From Hylemonella gracilis ATCC 19624 (lineage in GTDB: Bacteria > Pseudomonadota > Gammaproteobacteria > Burkholderiales > Burkholderiaceae_C), in NCBI RefSeq assembly GCF_000211835.1, contig NZ_AEGR01000029.1, positions 104,194-168,193 on the forward strand: a DNA stretch of 64,000 nt, given 5' to 3'. Under the pieces are notes generated by a model. It was not told the DNA's origin and did not search any database. It worked only from the letters and a program-made list of their open reading frames with translations. The stretch's first letter is position 1. Each line of letters starts with the position of its first letter. Positions 1 to 7,955 of the stretch are shown here, in pieces. The position numbers and the translations under genes were made by a program.

Positions 1-1
1 G

Positions 2-331
2 GTGCTGCTGACTGGTTTTGACATGGTCGATCCGCAGGTGGCTGCTCAGCTGCCCGCTGGCGTGGCCGAGGAGTCGAATGCCAAGGCGCTGGGTATCCTG
101 CTCTACACCCGTTATGTGTGGCCGATCCAGATCGCCGCCGCCATCTTGCTGGTGGCGATGATCGCCGCCATCGCGCTGACGCTGCGTGCCCGCAAGGACA
201 GCAAGGCGATTGATCCATCCATCCAGGTGCGCGTGCGCGCCGCCGACCGGTTGCAACTCGTCAAGGTGGAGCCCACGCGCCCCGCGGAGCCCATGGCCGA
301 TGCGGCCGCGACGGAGGAGAAAAAAGCATGA
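2..331 (+). CDS. nuoJ: NADH-quinone oxidoreductase subunit J, C-terminal part
   Basis: This is the 3' end of nuoJ; the start lies left of the window, so the frame opens at the edge. NuoJ is one of the antiporter-linked membrane subunits of complex I in the inner membrane. One membrane helix is visible (about residues 38-62 of the visible part), followed by a charged, Ala/Glu-rich cytoplasmic tail ending EEKKA. Its stop overlaps the nuoK start in an ATGA, the usual coupling in nuo operons. The assignment rests mainly on the operon order J-K-L-M-N, with the helix as support. Confidence 0.9.
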   Translation: MLLTGFDMVDPQVAAQLPAGVAEESNAKALGILLYTRYVWPIQIAAAILLVAMIAAIALTLRARKDSKAIDPSIQVRVRAADRLQLVKVEPTRPAEPMADAAATEEKKA

Positions 332-636
332 CATTGACGCTGGGTCACTACCTCACGCTGGGTGCCGCGCTGTTCGCGATCGCGGTGGTCGGCATCTTCA
401 TGAACCGCAAGAACCTCATCGTTCTGCTCATGGCCATCGAGTTGATGCTGCTGGCCGTGAACACGAACTTCGTGGCCTTCTCGCATTACCTGGGCGACAT
501 GCATGGCCAGGTCTTCGTGTTCTTCATCCTGACCGTCGCCGCGGCCGAGTCCGCCATCGGCCTGGCCATTTTGGTGCTGTTGTTCCGCAACAAGAGCAGC
601 ATCAACGTGGAAGAACTGAACGAGCTGAAGGGCTGA
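328..636 (+). CDS. nuoK: NADH-quinone oxidoreductase subunit K
   Basis: NuoK (ND4L) is a 102-residue inner-membrane subunit of complex I, the normal length for the family. Three membrane helices are evident, at about residues 5-22, 28-50 and 60-85. The conserved membrane glutamates are visible in [20 protein letters not shown] (Glu in IELML) and in the later AAAESAIG segment; in the family these carry protons between the NuoJ/K/A module and the antiporter-like subunits. The start ATG shares bases with the nuoJ stop, so translation is probably coupled. nuoL follows after 34 nt. Confidence 0.97.
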   Translation: MTLTLGHYLTLGAALFAIAVVGIFMNRKNLIVLLMAIELMLLAVNTNFVAFSHYLGDMHGQVFVFFILTVAAAESAIGLAILVLLFRNKSSINVEELNELKG

Positions 637-670
637 CAGGCCAACGGGGCAAGAAAAAGGCAAGAACGAC

Positions 671-2752
671 ATGAGTGCAACCCTGAACGCATCCACCCTG
701 CTGGCCGTGCCGCTCGCGCCGCTGGTCGGCGCCGCGCTGGCCGGCATCTTCGGCACCAAGCTCGGCGGCAATCTGTTGGGCCGCCGCGCATCGCATTGCG
801 TCACCATCCTTGGCGTGCTGGTGGCCTTCATCCTGTCGGCGCTCACGCTGAAGAGCGTGGCGCTGGATGGCGCACGCTTCAACGCCACCCTCTACGAGTG
901 GATGGTTGTGGGCGGCCTGAAGATGGAGGTGGGCTTCCTGGTGGATGGTCTGACCGCCATGATGATGTGCGTGGTGACCTTCGTCTCCCTGATGGTCCAC
1001 CTCTACACCATCGGCTACATGGAGGAAGATGAGGGCTACAACCGCTTCTTCTCCTACATCTCGCTGTTCACGTTCTCGATGCTCATGCTGGTCATGAGCA
1101 ACAACCTGCTGCAGCTGTTCTTCGGCTGGGAGGCGGTGGGCCTGGTGTCCTACCTGCTGATCGGCTTCTGGTACAACAAGCCCACGGCCATCTTCGCCAA
1201 CATGAAGGCCTTCCTGGTCAACCGCGTGGGCGACTTTGGCTTCATCCTCGGCATCGGCCTCATCGCCGCTTACGCCGGCACCCTGAACTACAGCGAAGTC
1301 TTCGCCAAGGCGAACCAGCTGGGCGCTATCGAGTTCCCCTGGTACATCCTGGGTCAGGACGCCATGCTGATCACCGTGATCTGCATTTGCCTCTTCATCG
1401 GCGCCATGGGCAAGAGCGCGCAGTTCCCGCTGCACGTCTGGTTGCCGGATTCGATGGAAGGCCCGACCCCGATCTCCGCGCTGATTCACGCCGCCACCAT
1501 GGTGACGGCTGGCATCTTCATGGTCGCGCGCATGTCCCCGCTGTACGAGCTGTCCGACACGGCCTTGAGCTTCATCATGGTCATCGGGGCCATCACGGCG
1601 CTGTTCATGGGTTTCCTGGGCATCATCCAAAACGACATCAAGCGCGTCGTGGCGTATTCGACGCTGTCGCAGCTGGGTTACATGACGGTGGCGCTGGGCG
1701 CATCGGCCTATTCCGTGGCGGTGTTCCACCTGATGACGCATGCGTTCTTCAAGGCGCTGTTGTTCCTGGGTGCGGGCTCGGTCATCATGGGCATGCACCA
1801 CAACCAGGACATCCGCTGGATGGGCGGCGTGCGCAAGTACATGCCCATCACCTGGATCACTTCTCTGTTGGGTTCTTTGGCGCTGATCGGCACGCCGCTG
1901 TTCTCGGGCTTCTATTCCAAGGACAGCATCATCGAGGCCGTGCATGAGAGCCATCTCTGGGGTAGCGGTTTCGCCAGTTTCGCGGTGCTGGCCGGTGTGT
2001 TTGTCACGGCTTTCTATTCCTTCCGCATGTATTTCCTGGTGTTCCACGGCAAGGAGCGCTACGACCAAAACCCCGATGCGCACCATGATGACCACGCGGC
2101 GCATGGGCATGACGATCATCACGATGACCATGGGCACGGTCATGACGCCAAACCGCACGAATCGCCTTGGGTGGTGACCGTGCCGCTGGTTCTGCTGGCC
2201 ATCCCCTCGGTGCTGATCGGCTACTTCACCATCGAGCCGCTGCTTTACGGTGACTTCTTCAAGGATGCCATCTTTGTCGACGCGGCCAAGCACCCGGTGA
2301 TGGAAGAGCTGCGCGCGATCTTCCACGGGCCCGCGGCCATGGCGAGCCATGCCCTCAGCACCGCGCCCCTGTGGCTGGCGCTGGCCGGCGTGGTGACGGC
2401 CTGGGTCTTTTACATGCTGGCGCCGGCCATTCCGGCTGCTCTTGACCGCGTTTTCAAGCCGCTGCGTGTCGTGCTGGAAAACAAGTACTACATGGACTGG
2501 ATCAACGAGAACATCCTCGCGCGCGCAGCGCGGGGTCTGGGCCTGGGCCTATGGAAGGGCGGAGACCAGGGCGTGATCGAGACTGGCGTGGTCAATGCCA
2601 GCTGGAAGCTGGTGGGCAAGGTGGCTGGCGTCGTGCGCTGGCTGCAGTCCGGCTATCTGTACCACTACGTGCTGCTCATGATTGTCGGTATCGTCGTGTT
2701 GATGTCGTACTTCGTGACCTGGCCCACGCTGCGCGTCATGTTCGGCCTCTGA
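671..2752 (+). CDS. nuoL: NADH-quinone oxidoreductase subunit L
   Basis: NuoL is the distal antiporter-like proton-pumping subunit of complex I with the long lateral helix. The 693-residue product has the expected many hydrophobic helices, the QFPLHVWLPDSMEGPTPISA segment (about residues 250-270) and the THAFFKALLFLGAG segment (about 355-370), both hallmarks of the Mrp/ND5 family. A His/Asp-rich stretch at about residues 469-496 (11 His in 28 residues) sits in a loop between helices and is longer than in the textbook protein. The C-terminal region after residue 500 continues normally, so the gene is intact. It lies within the nuo operon, 33 nt before nuoM. Confidence 0.97.
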   Translation: MSATLNASTLLAVPLAPLVGAALAGIFGTKLGGNLLGRRASHCVTILGVLVAFILSALTLKSVALDGARFNATLYEWMVVGGLKMEVGFLVDGLTAMMMCVVTFVSLMVHLYTIGYMEEDEGYNRFFSYISLFTFSMLMLVMSNNLLQLFFGWEAVGLVSYLLIGFWYNKPTAIFANMKAFLVNRVGDFGFILGIGLIAAYAGTLNYSEVFAKANQLGAIEFPWYILGQDAMLITVICICLFIGAMGKSAQFPLHVWLPDSMEGPTPISALIHAATMVTAGIFMVARMSPLYELSDTALSFIMVIGAITALFMGFLGIIQNDIKRVVAYSTLSQLGYMTVALGASAYSVAVFHLMTHAFFKALLFLGAGSVIMGMHHNQDIRWMGGVRKYMPITWITSLLGSLALIGTPLFSGFYSKDSIIEAVHESHLWGSGFASFAVLAGVFVTAFYSFRMYFLVFHGKERYDQNPDAHHDDHAAHGHDDHHDDHGHGHDAKPHESPWVVTVPLVLLAIPSVLIGYFTIEPLLYGDFFKDAIFVDAAKHPVMEELRAIFHGPAAMASHALSTAPLWLALAGVVTAWVFYMLAPAIPAALDRVFKPLRVVLENKYYMDWINENILARAARGLGLGLWKGGDQGVIETGVVNASWKLVGKVAGVVRWLQSGYLYHYVLLMIVGIVVLMSYFVTWPTLRVMFGL

Positions 2753-2785
2753 GTCGTCGGCCTGGTATTACTGGAGAACAACAGA

Positions 2786-4285
2786 ATGGGTTTGCTGAGC
2801 CTGGCAATTTGGTTGCCAATTGCTTTCGGCGTGCTGCTGCTCACGCTCGGGCGCGAGAGTCAAGCGCGCGCGGTGCGCTGGGTTGCCTTGATCGGCGCGT
2901 TGGCGAGCTTCCTGGTCACGCTGCCGCTGTGGGCTGGTTTTGACAACAGCACGGCAGCCATGCAGTTCGTCGAGCAGACGGTCTGGATGGCGCGTTTCAA
3001 CGTCAATTACCAGGTCGGCGTGGACGGCATCTCGCTGTGGTTCGTCCTGCTGACCGCCTTCATGACGGTGATCGTGGTGATCGCGGGCTGGGAAGTCATC
3101 ACCGAGCGCGTGAACCAGTACATGGGCGCCTTCCTGATTCTCAGCGGCTTGATGATTGGCGTGTTCTCCGCGCTTGACGGACTGCTGTTCTATGTCTTCT
3201 TCGAGGCGACGCTGATCCCGATGTACCTCATCATCGGCATCTGGGGCGGCCCGAACAAGATTTACGCGGCCTTCAAGTTCTTCCTCTACACCTTGCTGGG
3301 CTCGCTGCTGTTGCTGATCGCGCTGATTTACCTGTACCTCGCCTCGGGTGGCAGCTTTGACATCGCGACCTGGCACCAACTGCCCTTGACAGGCACGGCG
3401 CAGACCTTGGTCTTTTTTGCCTTCTTCGCGGCCTTCGCGGTGAAGGTGCCGATGTGGCCGGTGCACACCTGGTTGCCCGACGTGCACGTCGAGGCGCCCA
3501 CCGGCGGCTCCGCTGTGCTGGCCGCCATCATGCTCAAGCTGGGTGCCTACGGCTTCCTGCGCTTTTCGCTGCCGATCGCCCCTGATGCCGCGCACGAATG
3601 GTCCTGGCTGATGATCACGCTGTCGCTGGTCGCGGTGATCTACGTCGGCCTGGTGGCCCTCGTGCAGCAGGACATGAAGAAGCTGGTGGCCTACTCGTCC
3701 GTGGCGCACATGGGTTTCGTGACCCTGGGCTTCTTCCTGTTCAATGACCTCGGCATCAGCGGGGGACTGGTTCAGATGATCGCCCACGGTTTCGTGTCGG
3801 GCGCCATGTTCCTGTGCATCGGCGTGCTTTACGACCGGATGCACTCGCGTCAGATCGCGGACTACGGCGGCGTGATCAACACCATGCCCAGGTTCACGGC
3901 CTTTGCACTGTTGTTCGCGATGGCGAACTGCGGCCTGCCGGCGACGGCGGGTTTCGTCGGCGAATGGATGGTCATCCTGGGTGCGGTCAAAGCCAACTTC
4001 TGGGTCGGCCTGCTGGCCGCCACCGCCCTGATCTTCGGCGCGGCTTACACGCTGTGGATGTTCAAGCGTGTCTACCTGGGCCCGGTGGCCAACGATCACG
4101 TCAAGGAGCTGACGGACATCAATGGGCGCGAGTTCTTGATGTTGACCGTGCTGGCCTTGGCCGTGCTCTGGATGGGCGTCGACCCCAAGCCCTTCACCGA
4201 CGTGATGGATGCCTCGGTGGCCGAACTGCTCAAGCACGTGGCCGTTTCCAAGCTGCCATTGCCGGGCGGCGTGCTGGGCAATTGA
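2786..4285 (+). CDS. nuoM: NADH-quinone oxidoreductase subunit M
   Basis: NuoM is the second antiporter-like proton-pumping subunit of complex I. The 499-residue, strongly hydrophobic protein has the conserved FFEATLIPMYLIIGIWGG segment (about residues 146-163, with the key Glu), the KVPMWPVHTWLPDVHVEAPT motif (about 219-238) and the KKLVAYSSVAHMGF motif. Length and motif order are standard. It is preceded by a GGAG ribosome-binding site (in ctggagaaca) 10 nt before the ATG and followed by nuoN after 55 nt. Confidence 0.97.
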   Translation: MGLLSLAIWLPIAFGVLLLTLGRESQARAVRWVALIGALASFLVTLPLWAGFDNSTAAMQFVEQTVWMARFNVNYQVGVDGISLWFVLLTAFMTVIVVIAGWEVITERVNQYMGAFLILSGLMIGVFSALDGLLFYVFFEATLIPMYLIIGIWGGPNKIYAAFKFFLYTLLGSLLLLIALIYLYLASGGSFDIATWHQLPLTGTAQTLVFFAFFAAFAVKVPMWPVHTWLPDVHVEAPTGGSAVLAAIMLKLGAYGFLRFSLPIAPDAAHEWSWLMITLSLVAVIYVGLVALVQQDMKKLVAYSSVAHMGFVTLGFFLFNDLGISGGLVQMIAHGFVSGAMFLCIGVLYDRMHSRQIADYGGVINTMPRFTAFALLFAMANCGLPATAGFVGEWMVILGAVKANFWVGLLAATALIFGAAYTLWMFKRVYLGPVANDHVKELTDINGREFLMLTVLALAVLWMGVDPKPFTDVMDASVAELLKHVAVSKLPLPGGVLGN

Positions 4286-4340
4286 GCGCGTGCCCTCGAC
4301 GCATTGAACTACCGCATCAAAACGATTAGCGAGTACCCAA

Positions 4341-5840
4341 ATGATTGATGCCTTTAGCTGGATCGCGGTCTTTCCCGAGCTGGTCCTGCTCGTCATGGCT
4401 TGCGCCATCACCTTGCTGGACCTGCTGGTCAAGAGCCGTCTGCGCACGGGCAGTTTCGCGCTGACCCTCATCACCCTGGGGGCCGTGGCCATCCTGCAGG
4501 CGTTTTATGCCAACACGGGCGCCACCGTTTACGGCTTGTCCAACACGGTGGTCAGCGACCCCATGGGCAACTGGCTCAAGTGCTTCTCCGCCTTCGCCGT
4601 GATGATCACGCTCATTTACGGCCGTGCTTACGCGGGTGACCGCGACATGTTGCGCGGCGGTGAGCTGTTCAGCCTGTCGTTGTTCGCGTTGCTGGGTATG
4701 TTCATCATGATCGGTGGCAACAATTTCCTGATGATCTATCTGGGCCTGGAGTTGCTCACGCTGTCCAGCTATGCCCTCGTGGCCCTGCGCCGTGATCATG
4801 GGCAATCCACCGAGGCGGCGATGAAGTACTTCGTGCTCGGTTCGCTGGCTTCCGGCCTATTGCTTTATGGCCTGTCCATGATGTACGGCGCCACCGGCAC
4901 GCTCAACATCAACGAGGTTTTTCGCGTCACCAACTCGGACTTGGTGAATCCCCAGGTCTTGACCTTCGGTGTCGTCTTCGTGGTCGCTGGCTTGGCCTTC
5001 AAGCTGGGTGTGGCCCCGTTCCACATGTGGATCCCGGATGTCTACCAAGGCGCACCCACCGCGGTCACGTTGATGATCGGCGGCGCGCCCAAGCTGGCGG
5101 CTTTTGCCATCGTCATCCGCCTGCTGGTCGAGGGCATGCTCCCGCTGTGGTTCGATTGGCAGCAGATGCTGATGATCCTCGCCGTGGCCTCGCTGCTGGT
5201 GGGCAATTTCGCCGCCATCGCCCAGACCAACCTGAAGCGCATGCTGGCTTTCTCCACCATTGCGCAGATGGGCTTCGTGCTGCTGGGTCTGATGTCTGGC
5301 GTCGTGAACGGCCATGCCGGTTTCGCCGCTAACGCTTACAGCTCGGCGATGTTCTACATCCTGAGTTATGTGCTGACAACCCTGGCCGCTTTCGGCATCA
5401 TCCTGCTGCTGGCGCGCGAGGGCTTCGAGAGCGAAGAGATCGCCGATCTCTCCGGCCTGAACCAGCGCAGTCCTCTGTACGCGGCGGTGATGGCGATCTG
5501 CCTGTTCTCCTTGGCTGGCATTCCGCCCATGGTCGGCTTCTATGCCAAGCTGTCCGTGCTGCAAGCCTTGATTGCGTCGGGCAGCTTGGTTAACTTGGGC
5601 ATTGCCATTTTCGCGGTCATCATGTCCTTGATCGGCGCCTTCTACTATCTGCGCGTGGTCAAGGTCATGTACTTCGATGCCCCCGTGGCACAGGGCCCGG
5701 CGAGTGAAGGAGTGCGTGCGCCCTTCGGCACGCGCGCGGTGTTGACGGTCAACGGTCTGCTGGTGCTGGTGCTCGGCATCCTGCCCGGTGGTCTGATGAT
5801 TCTCTGCGCCCGTGCGGTGGTACAGATGCTCAGCGCCTGA
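4341..5840 (+). CDS. nuoN: NADH-quinone oxidoreductase subunit N
   Basis: NuoN is the third antiporter-like subunit of complex I and contacts NuoK in the membrane arm. The 499-residue product shows MIYLGLELLTLSSYALVAL (with the conserved Glu), KLGVAPFHMWIPDVYQGAPT and LKRMLAFSTIAQMGF, each diagnostic of ND2/NuoN. It is the last recognised subunit gene of the operon. The DUF2818 gene starts 21 nt after its stop and is probably cotranscribed. Confidence 0.97.
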   Translation: MIDAFSWIAVFPELVLLVMACAITLLDLLVKSRLRTGSFALTLITLGAVAILQAFYANTGATVYGLSNTVVSDPMGNWLKCFSAFAVMITLIYGRAYAGDRDMLRGGELFSLSLFALLGMFIMIGGNNFLMIYLGLELLTLSSYALVALRRDHGQSTEAAMKYFVLGSLASGLLLYGLSMMYGATGTLNINEVFRVTNSDLVNPQVLTFGVVFVVAGLAFKLGVAPFHMWIPDVYQGAPTAVTLMIGGAPKLAAFAIVIRLLVEGMLPLWFDWQQMLMILAVASLLVGNFAAIAQTNLKRMLAFSTIAQMGFVLLGLMSGVVNGHAGFAANAYSSAMFYILSYVLTTLAAFGIILLLAREGFESEEIADLSGLNQRSPLYAAVMAICLFSLAGIPPMVGFYAKLSVLQALIASGSLVNLGIAIFAVIMSLIGAFYYLRVVKVMYFDAPVAQGPASEGVRAPFGTRAVLTVNGLLVLVLGILPGGLMILCARAVVQMLSA

Positions 5841-5861
5841 CCGCGGTTGACCGGAAATTCA

Positions 5862-6173
5862 ATGAGCTCCTCCAGCGGCGCCATCTGGTTCCTGATCGTG
5901 CTCGCGCTGCTGGCGGCCAATCTGCCGTTCTTCACCGAGCGCCTGCTCGCCGTCCTGCCCTTGCCCACGGCCCTGGCCCCCAAGAATCTGGGCTTGCGCC
6001 TGCTGGAACTGTTGCTGCTGTACTTTTTGGTCGGTGGCATCGGCCTTGGGTTGGAACAGCGCGCTGGCCGCATGGCTGAGCAGGGCTGGGAGTTCTATGC
6101 CGTCACGGCGACGCTTTTTCTGACCCTGGCGTTTCCGGGTTTCGTGTGGCGTTATCTCAGGAGGCGACCCTGA
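5862..6173 (+). CDS. DUF2818 family small membrane protein
   Basis: This 103-residue protein has two or three hydrophobic helices (about residues 7-27, 45-60 and 80-95) with FFTERLL between the first two. It matches my recollection of the DUF2818 family, which in Burkholderiales sits directly behind nuoN; its function is unknown. I prefer ATG at 5862; an in-frame TTG at 5847 would add five residues. Its constant place behind nuoN suggests a role in complex I assembly or stability, but this is only inference from position. Confidence 0.85.
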   Translation: MSSSSGAIWFLIVLALLAANLPFFTERLLAVLPLPTALAPKNLGLRLLELLLLYFLVGGIGLGLEQRAGRMAEQGWEFYAVTATLFLTLAFPGFVWRYLRRRP

Positions 6174-6255
6174 GTTGCCTGATCGGGCCGCACCTCAGTC
6201 GCCGACCTGGTCAAGAAAATGCCTTGTTTGCACGCATGCCCGCCCATCCATCACC

Positions 6256-6861
6256 ATGCCCCCGGTTGACCAGCACCTGATTGAGCGGCCGCTGGCCAGC
6301 GAGACGCTGTTTCGGGGCAATTTCCTCGATGCCCGCCGCGATACCGTGGCCCTGCCGGATGGCGGAACCGCCACCCGCGAGTACGTCGTTCACCCCGGTG
6401 CCGTGGTCATCGTGCCCCTGTTGGACGATGGCCGTGTGGTCATTGAGCGGCAGTTCCGTTACCCCGTGGACCGCGTGATGATCGAATTTCCCGCCGGCAA
6501 GCTGGACGCTGGCGAGGATCCCCTGGTCTGCGCCCGGCGCGAATTGCTGGAGGAAACCGGTTATACCGCTCGCGAATGGGCCAAGGCGGGGCAGATGCAT
6601 CTGGCGATTGCCTATTCCACCGAAGTGCTGCACATTTACTTCGCGCGTGGCTTGCGGCAAGGCGAACGCAAGCTCGACGAGGGCGAATTCCTCGACGTGT
6701 CCACCGCCACCCCCGCCCAGCTGCTGGATTGGAGTCGCAGCGGCGAACTCACCGACGCCAAGAGTCTGAGTTGCTTGCTCTGGCTGCAAAACGTGCTGTC
6801 GGGGGCCTGGGGCCTCGATTGGCAAGCCTTTCCTGGCAACGCCCCCACGCCGGCAGGATGA
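6256..6861 (+). CDS. Nudix hydrolase, ADP-ribose pyrophosphatase type
   Basis: The 201-residue protein carries a complete Nudix box, with AGKLDAGEDP followed by ARRELLEETGY (about residues 78-101), which binds Mg2+ and hydrolyses nucleoside diphosphates linked to a second moiety. The surrounding pattern (VVIVPLLDDGRVVIERQFRYP before the box, a LAIAYSTEVLHIYFA stretch after it) is that of ADP-ribose/NudF-like enzymes. The open frame extends upstream to a TTG at 6175, but ATG 6256 gives the normal N-terminus. It lies downstream of the nuo block and just before a DUF1178 gene. Confidence 0.9.
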   Translation: MPPVDQHLIERPLASETLFRGNFLDARRDTVALPDGGTATREYVVHPGAVVIVPLLDDGRVVIERQFRYPVDRVMIEFPAGKLDAGEDPLVCARRELLEETGYTAREWAKAGQMHLAIAYSTEVLHIYFARGLRQGERKLDEGEFLDVSTATPAQLLDWSRSGELTDAKSLSCLLWLQNVLSGAWGLDWQAFPGNAPTPAG

Positions 6862-6886
6862 ACGGGAACGCTGGAGAATCCCGTTC

Positions 6887-7387
6887 ATGAAAGTCCTCAA
6901 CTTGCGCTGTGGCGCGAACCATGCCTTCGAGGGCTGGTTCGCCTCGGAGGAGGACTACGCCAGTCAAACCGAGCGCGGCCTGCTCGCATGCCCGGTCTGC
7001 GGTGACCACGCCGTGCACAAATTGCCGAGCGCTCCCCGCCTCAACCTCGGTGCCAAGCCGACGGCAGCGGCCGATGACAGCCCGGCGCGTGCCGACACCG
7101 AAGGCAAAGACGCCACGAACAAGGGCGAAGTCAGCAGCGCGGACCCCTTACAGGCCATGCAGGCCATGCAGGCGGCGTATTTGCAGTTTGCCCGTCACGT
7201 GGCCCAGCACACCGAGGACGTGGGTGAACGCTTCGCCGAGGAGGCGCGCAAGATCCACTATGGGGAAAGCGAGGAGCGGGGCATACGCGGCAAGACCTCG
7301 CCCAAGGAAGCCGAGGCCTTGCTGGAGGAGGGCATCAGCGTGATGCCCTTGTTCCTGCCCGAGGGCATCGAAGGCCCGCTGCAGTGA
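6887..7387 (+). CDS. DUF1178 family protein
   Basis: The 166-residue soluble protein begins MKVLNLRCGANHAFEGWFAS and continues with LACPVCGDHAVHKLPSAP, i.e. one early Cys and a CPVCG pair, the N-terminal pattern of DUF1178. The middle (about residues 50-80) is a low-complexity Ala/Lys/Asp linker and the C-terminal half is helical with HYGESEERGIRGKTS. The cysteines suggest a small metal-binding knuckle; no activity is known for the family. It starts 25 nt after the Nudix gene, probably in the same transcript. Confidence 0.88.
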   Translation: MKVLNLRCGANHAFEGWFASEEDYASQTERGLLACPVCGDHAVHKLPSAPRLNLGAKPTAAADDSPARADTEGKDATNKGEVSSADPLQAMQAMQAAYLQFARHVAQHTEDVGERFAEEARKIHYGESEERGIRGKTSPKEAEALLEEGISVMPLFLPEGIEGPLQ

Positions 7388-7403
7388 GCAGCGCAGCCCT
7401 CGC

Positions 7404-7925
7404 TCAGAACAGCAGCGTGGGATTGTTCCGCCACACCGACCAGGTGAGGGCCGAGGCAAAACCCACCCAGGCCAGATAGGGCAGCAAGAGCAGTCCCGCC
7501 AAGCGGTGGATGCGCCAGAACAGGGTCATCGTTCCCGCGACCAGCGCGAGCAGCAGCAGCGCGTCCAAGAAGGCCCAGGCGCCCAGGTGCCAGACGAAAA
7601 ACAGCCATGACCAGAGCGCGTTGACGATCAGCTGCGCGACGAACATGCCCAGTGCAAGGCCCAGCCGCGCGGCGCCTCGTTCCCGCCAGGCCAGCCAGGC
7701 GGCCACTCCCATCATCAGGTAAAGCACGGTCCAGACTGGCCCGAACGCCGAGGCGGGCGGCGCCCATTCGGGGCGCAGCAACTGGCGGTAGAAACTGCCG
7801 GCTTCGACCGAGGCGACCGCGCCCACGGCCGCCGTCGTGAAGGCCAGCGCCAGCCAAGCCATCAGGCCAAGAACTTGTGCGGGGAGTGAGCGTCGTGGCA
7901 TGGATCTTTGAGTTGGGTGTCGCAT
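7404..7925 (-). CDS. tspO: TspO/MBR family tryptophan-rich sensory protein
   Basis: This five-helix membrane protein (173 residues from GTG-free ATG 7925, or 165 from the ATG at 7901) has the TspO signature: RPEWAPPASAFGPVWTVLYL (about residues 50-69) after the first helix, NALWSWLFF and a last-helix tryptophan (LTWSVWRNN). TspO proteins bind tetrapyrroles and related compounds and affect porphyrin homeostasis and stress responses. It faces the DUF1178 gene tail to tail. Neither start has a clear ribosome-binding site, so the start is uncertain; the internal ATG gives the more usual N-terminus. Confidence 0.9.
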   Translation of the reverse strand: MRHPTQRSMPRRSLPAQVLGLMAWLALAFTTAAVGAVASVEAGSFYRQLLRPEWAPPASAFGPVWTVLYLMMGVAAWLAWRERGAARLGLALGMFVAQLIVNALWSWLFFVWHLGAWAFLDALLLLALVAGTMTLFWRIHRLAGLLLLPYLAWVGFASALTWSVWRNNPTLLF

Positions 7926-7955
7926 GGAGGTGAAGCTTCCAAGGCTGGCGAGGTT

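Noticed and set aside
602..2350. Long minus-strand frame of 582 codons opposite nuoL
   Set aside because: It is His/Gln/Arg-rich antisense shadow of nuoL caused by high GC; it has no domain pattern and nuoL is certain.
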